The notes beneath the pieces were generated by a model, which saw only the letters and a program-made list of their open reading frames with translations, ran no database searches and was not told the origin of the DNA. The position numbers were made by a program, and so were the translations under genes. From NCBI GenBank assembly GCA_045580875.1, contig JAZNOP010000034.1, positions 1 to 5,198 on the forward strand: 5,198 nucleotides of DNA, in the 5' to 3' direction. This DNA is from SIG598 sp045580875 (GTDB lineage: Bacteria; Bacillota; Clostridia; Oscillospirales; Acutalibacteraceae). Within the stretch, counting starts at the first letter, position 1. Each line of letters begins with the position of its first letter. Of the stretch, positions 5,197 to 5,198 are shown in pieces.

Positions 5197-5198
5197 GG

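Overview
The window reads as a piece of a Gram-positive Clostridia chromosome, most likely a gut member of the Oscillospiraceae/Ruminococcaceae. This is inferred from sigma-A-type promoters (TTGACA/TATAAT spacing), GGAGG-type ribosome binding sites, genes rich in C-ending codons between AT-rich intergenic stretches, and the protein families present. Genus or species cannot be fixed from the sequence alone.

Layout: four complete genes, all on the + strand, lie between two non-coding repeat regions. (1) 1-211 holds four tight hairpins, a boundary-like motif and the leader of the first gene. (2) 221-1279 is nagA, N-acetylglucosamine-6-phosphate deacetylase, ended by a terminator at 1305. (3) 1430-1933 is a GreA/GreB-family transcript cleavage factor with its own promoter. 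(4) 2093-3358 is a CPA2-type cation:proton antiporter with its own promoter, a leader hairpin and a strong terminator. (5) 3609-4643 is a DUF2804 protein of unknown function with a near-consensus promoter, a hairpin at the start of its leader, no visible Shine-Dalgarno sequence, and a terminator. (6) 4725-5198 has no credible gene and is almost entirely tandem and inverted repeats.

The genes do not look like one operon. Three of the four are followed by an intrinsic terminator, the last three have a recognisable promoter, and their roles differ (amino-sugar catabolism, transcription, ion homeostasis, unknown). No nagB or sugar transporter lies next to nagA in this window.

The least explained part is the flanking non-coding DNA. 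Both flanks contain series of short perfect hairpins, mostly with 3-nt loops. On each side the hairpin array is bordered on its gene-facing side by almost the same ~20-nt motif (142-162 on the minus strand, 4952-4970 on the plus strand). The right flank also has a 15-bp and a 19-bp hairpin back to back, and a ~206-bp block framed by long inverted repeats. This looks like a family of non-autonomous mobile or structured-RNA intergenic elements; no transposase or other protein is encoded in them.
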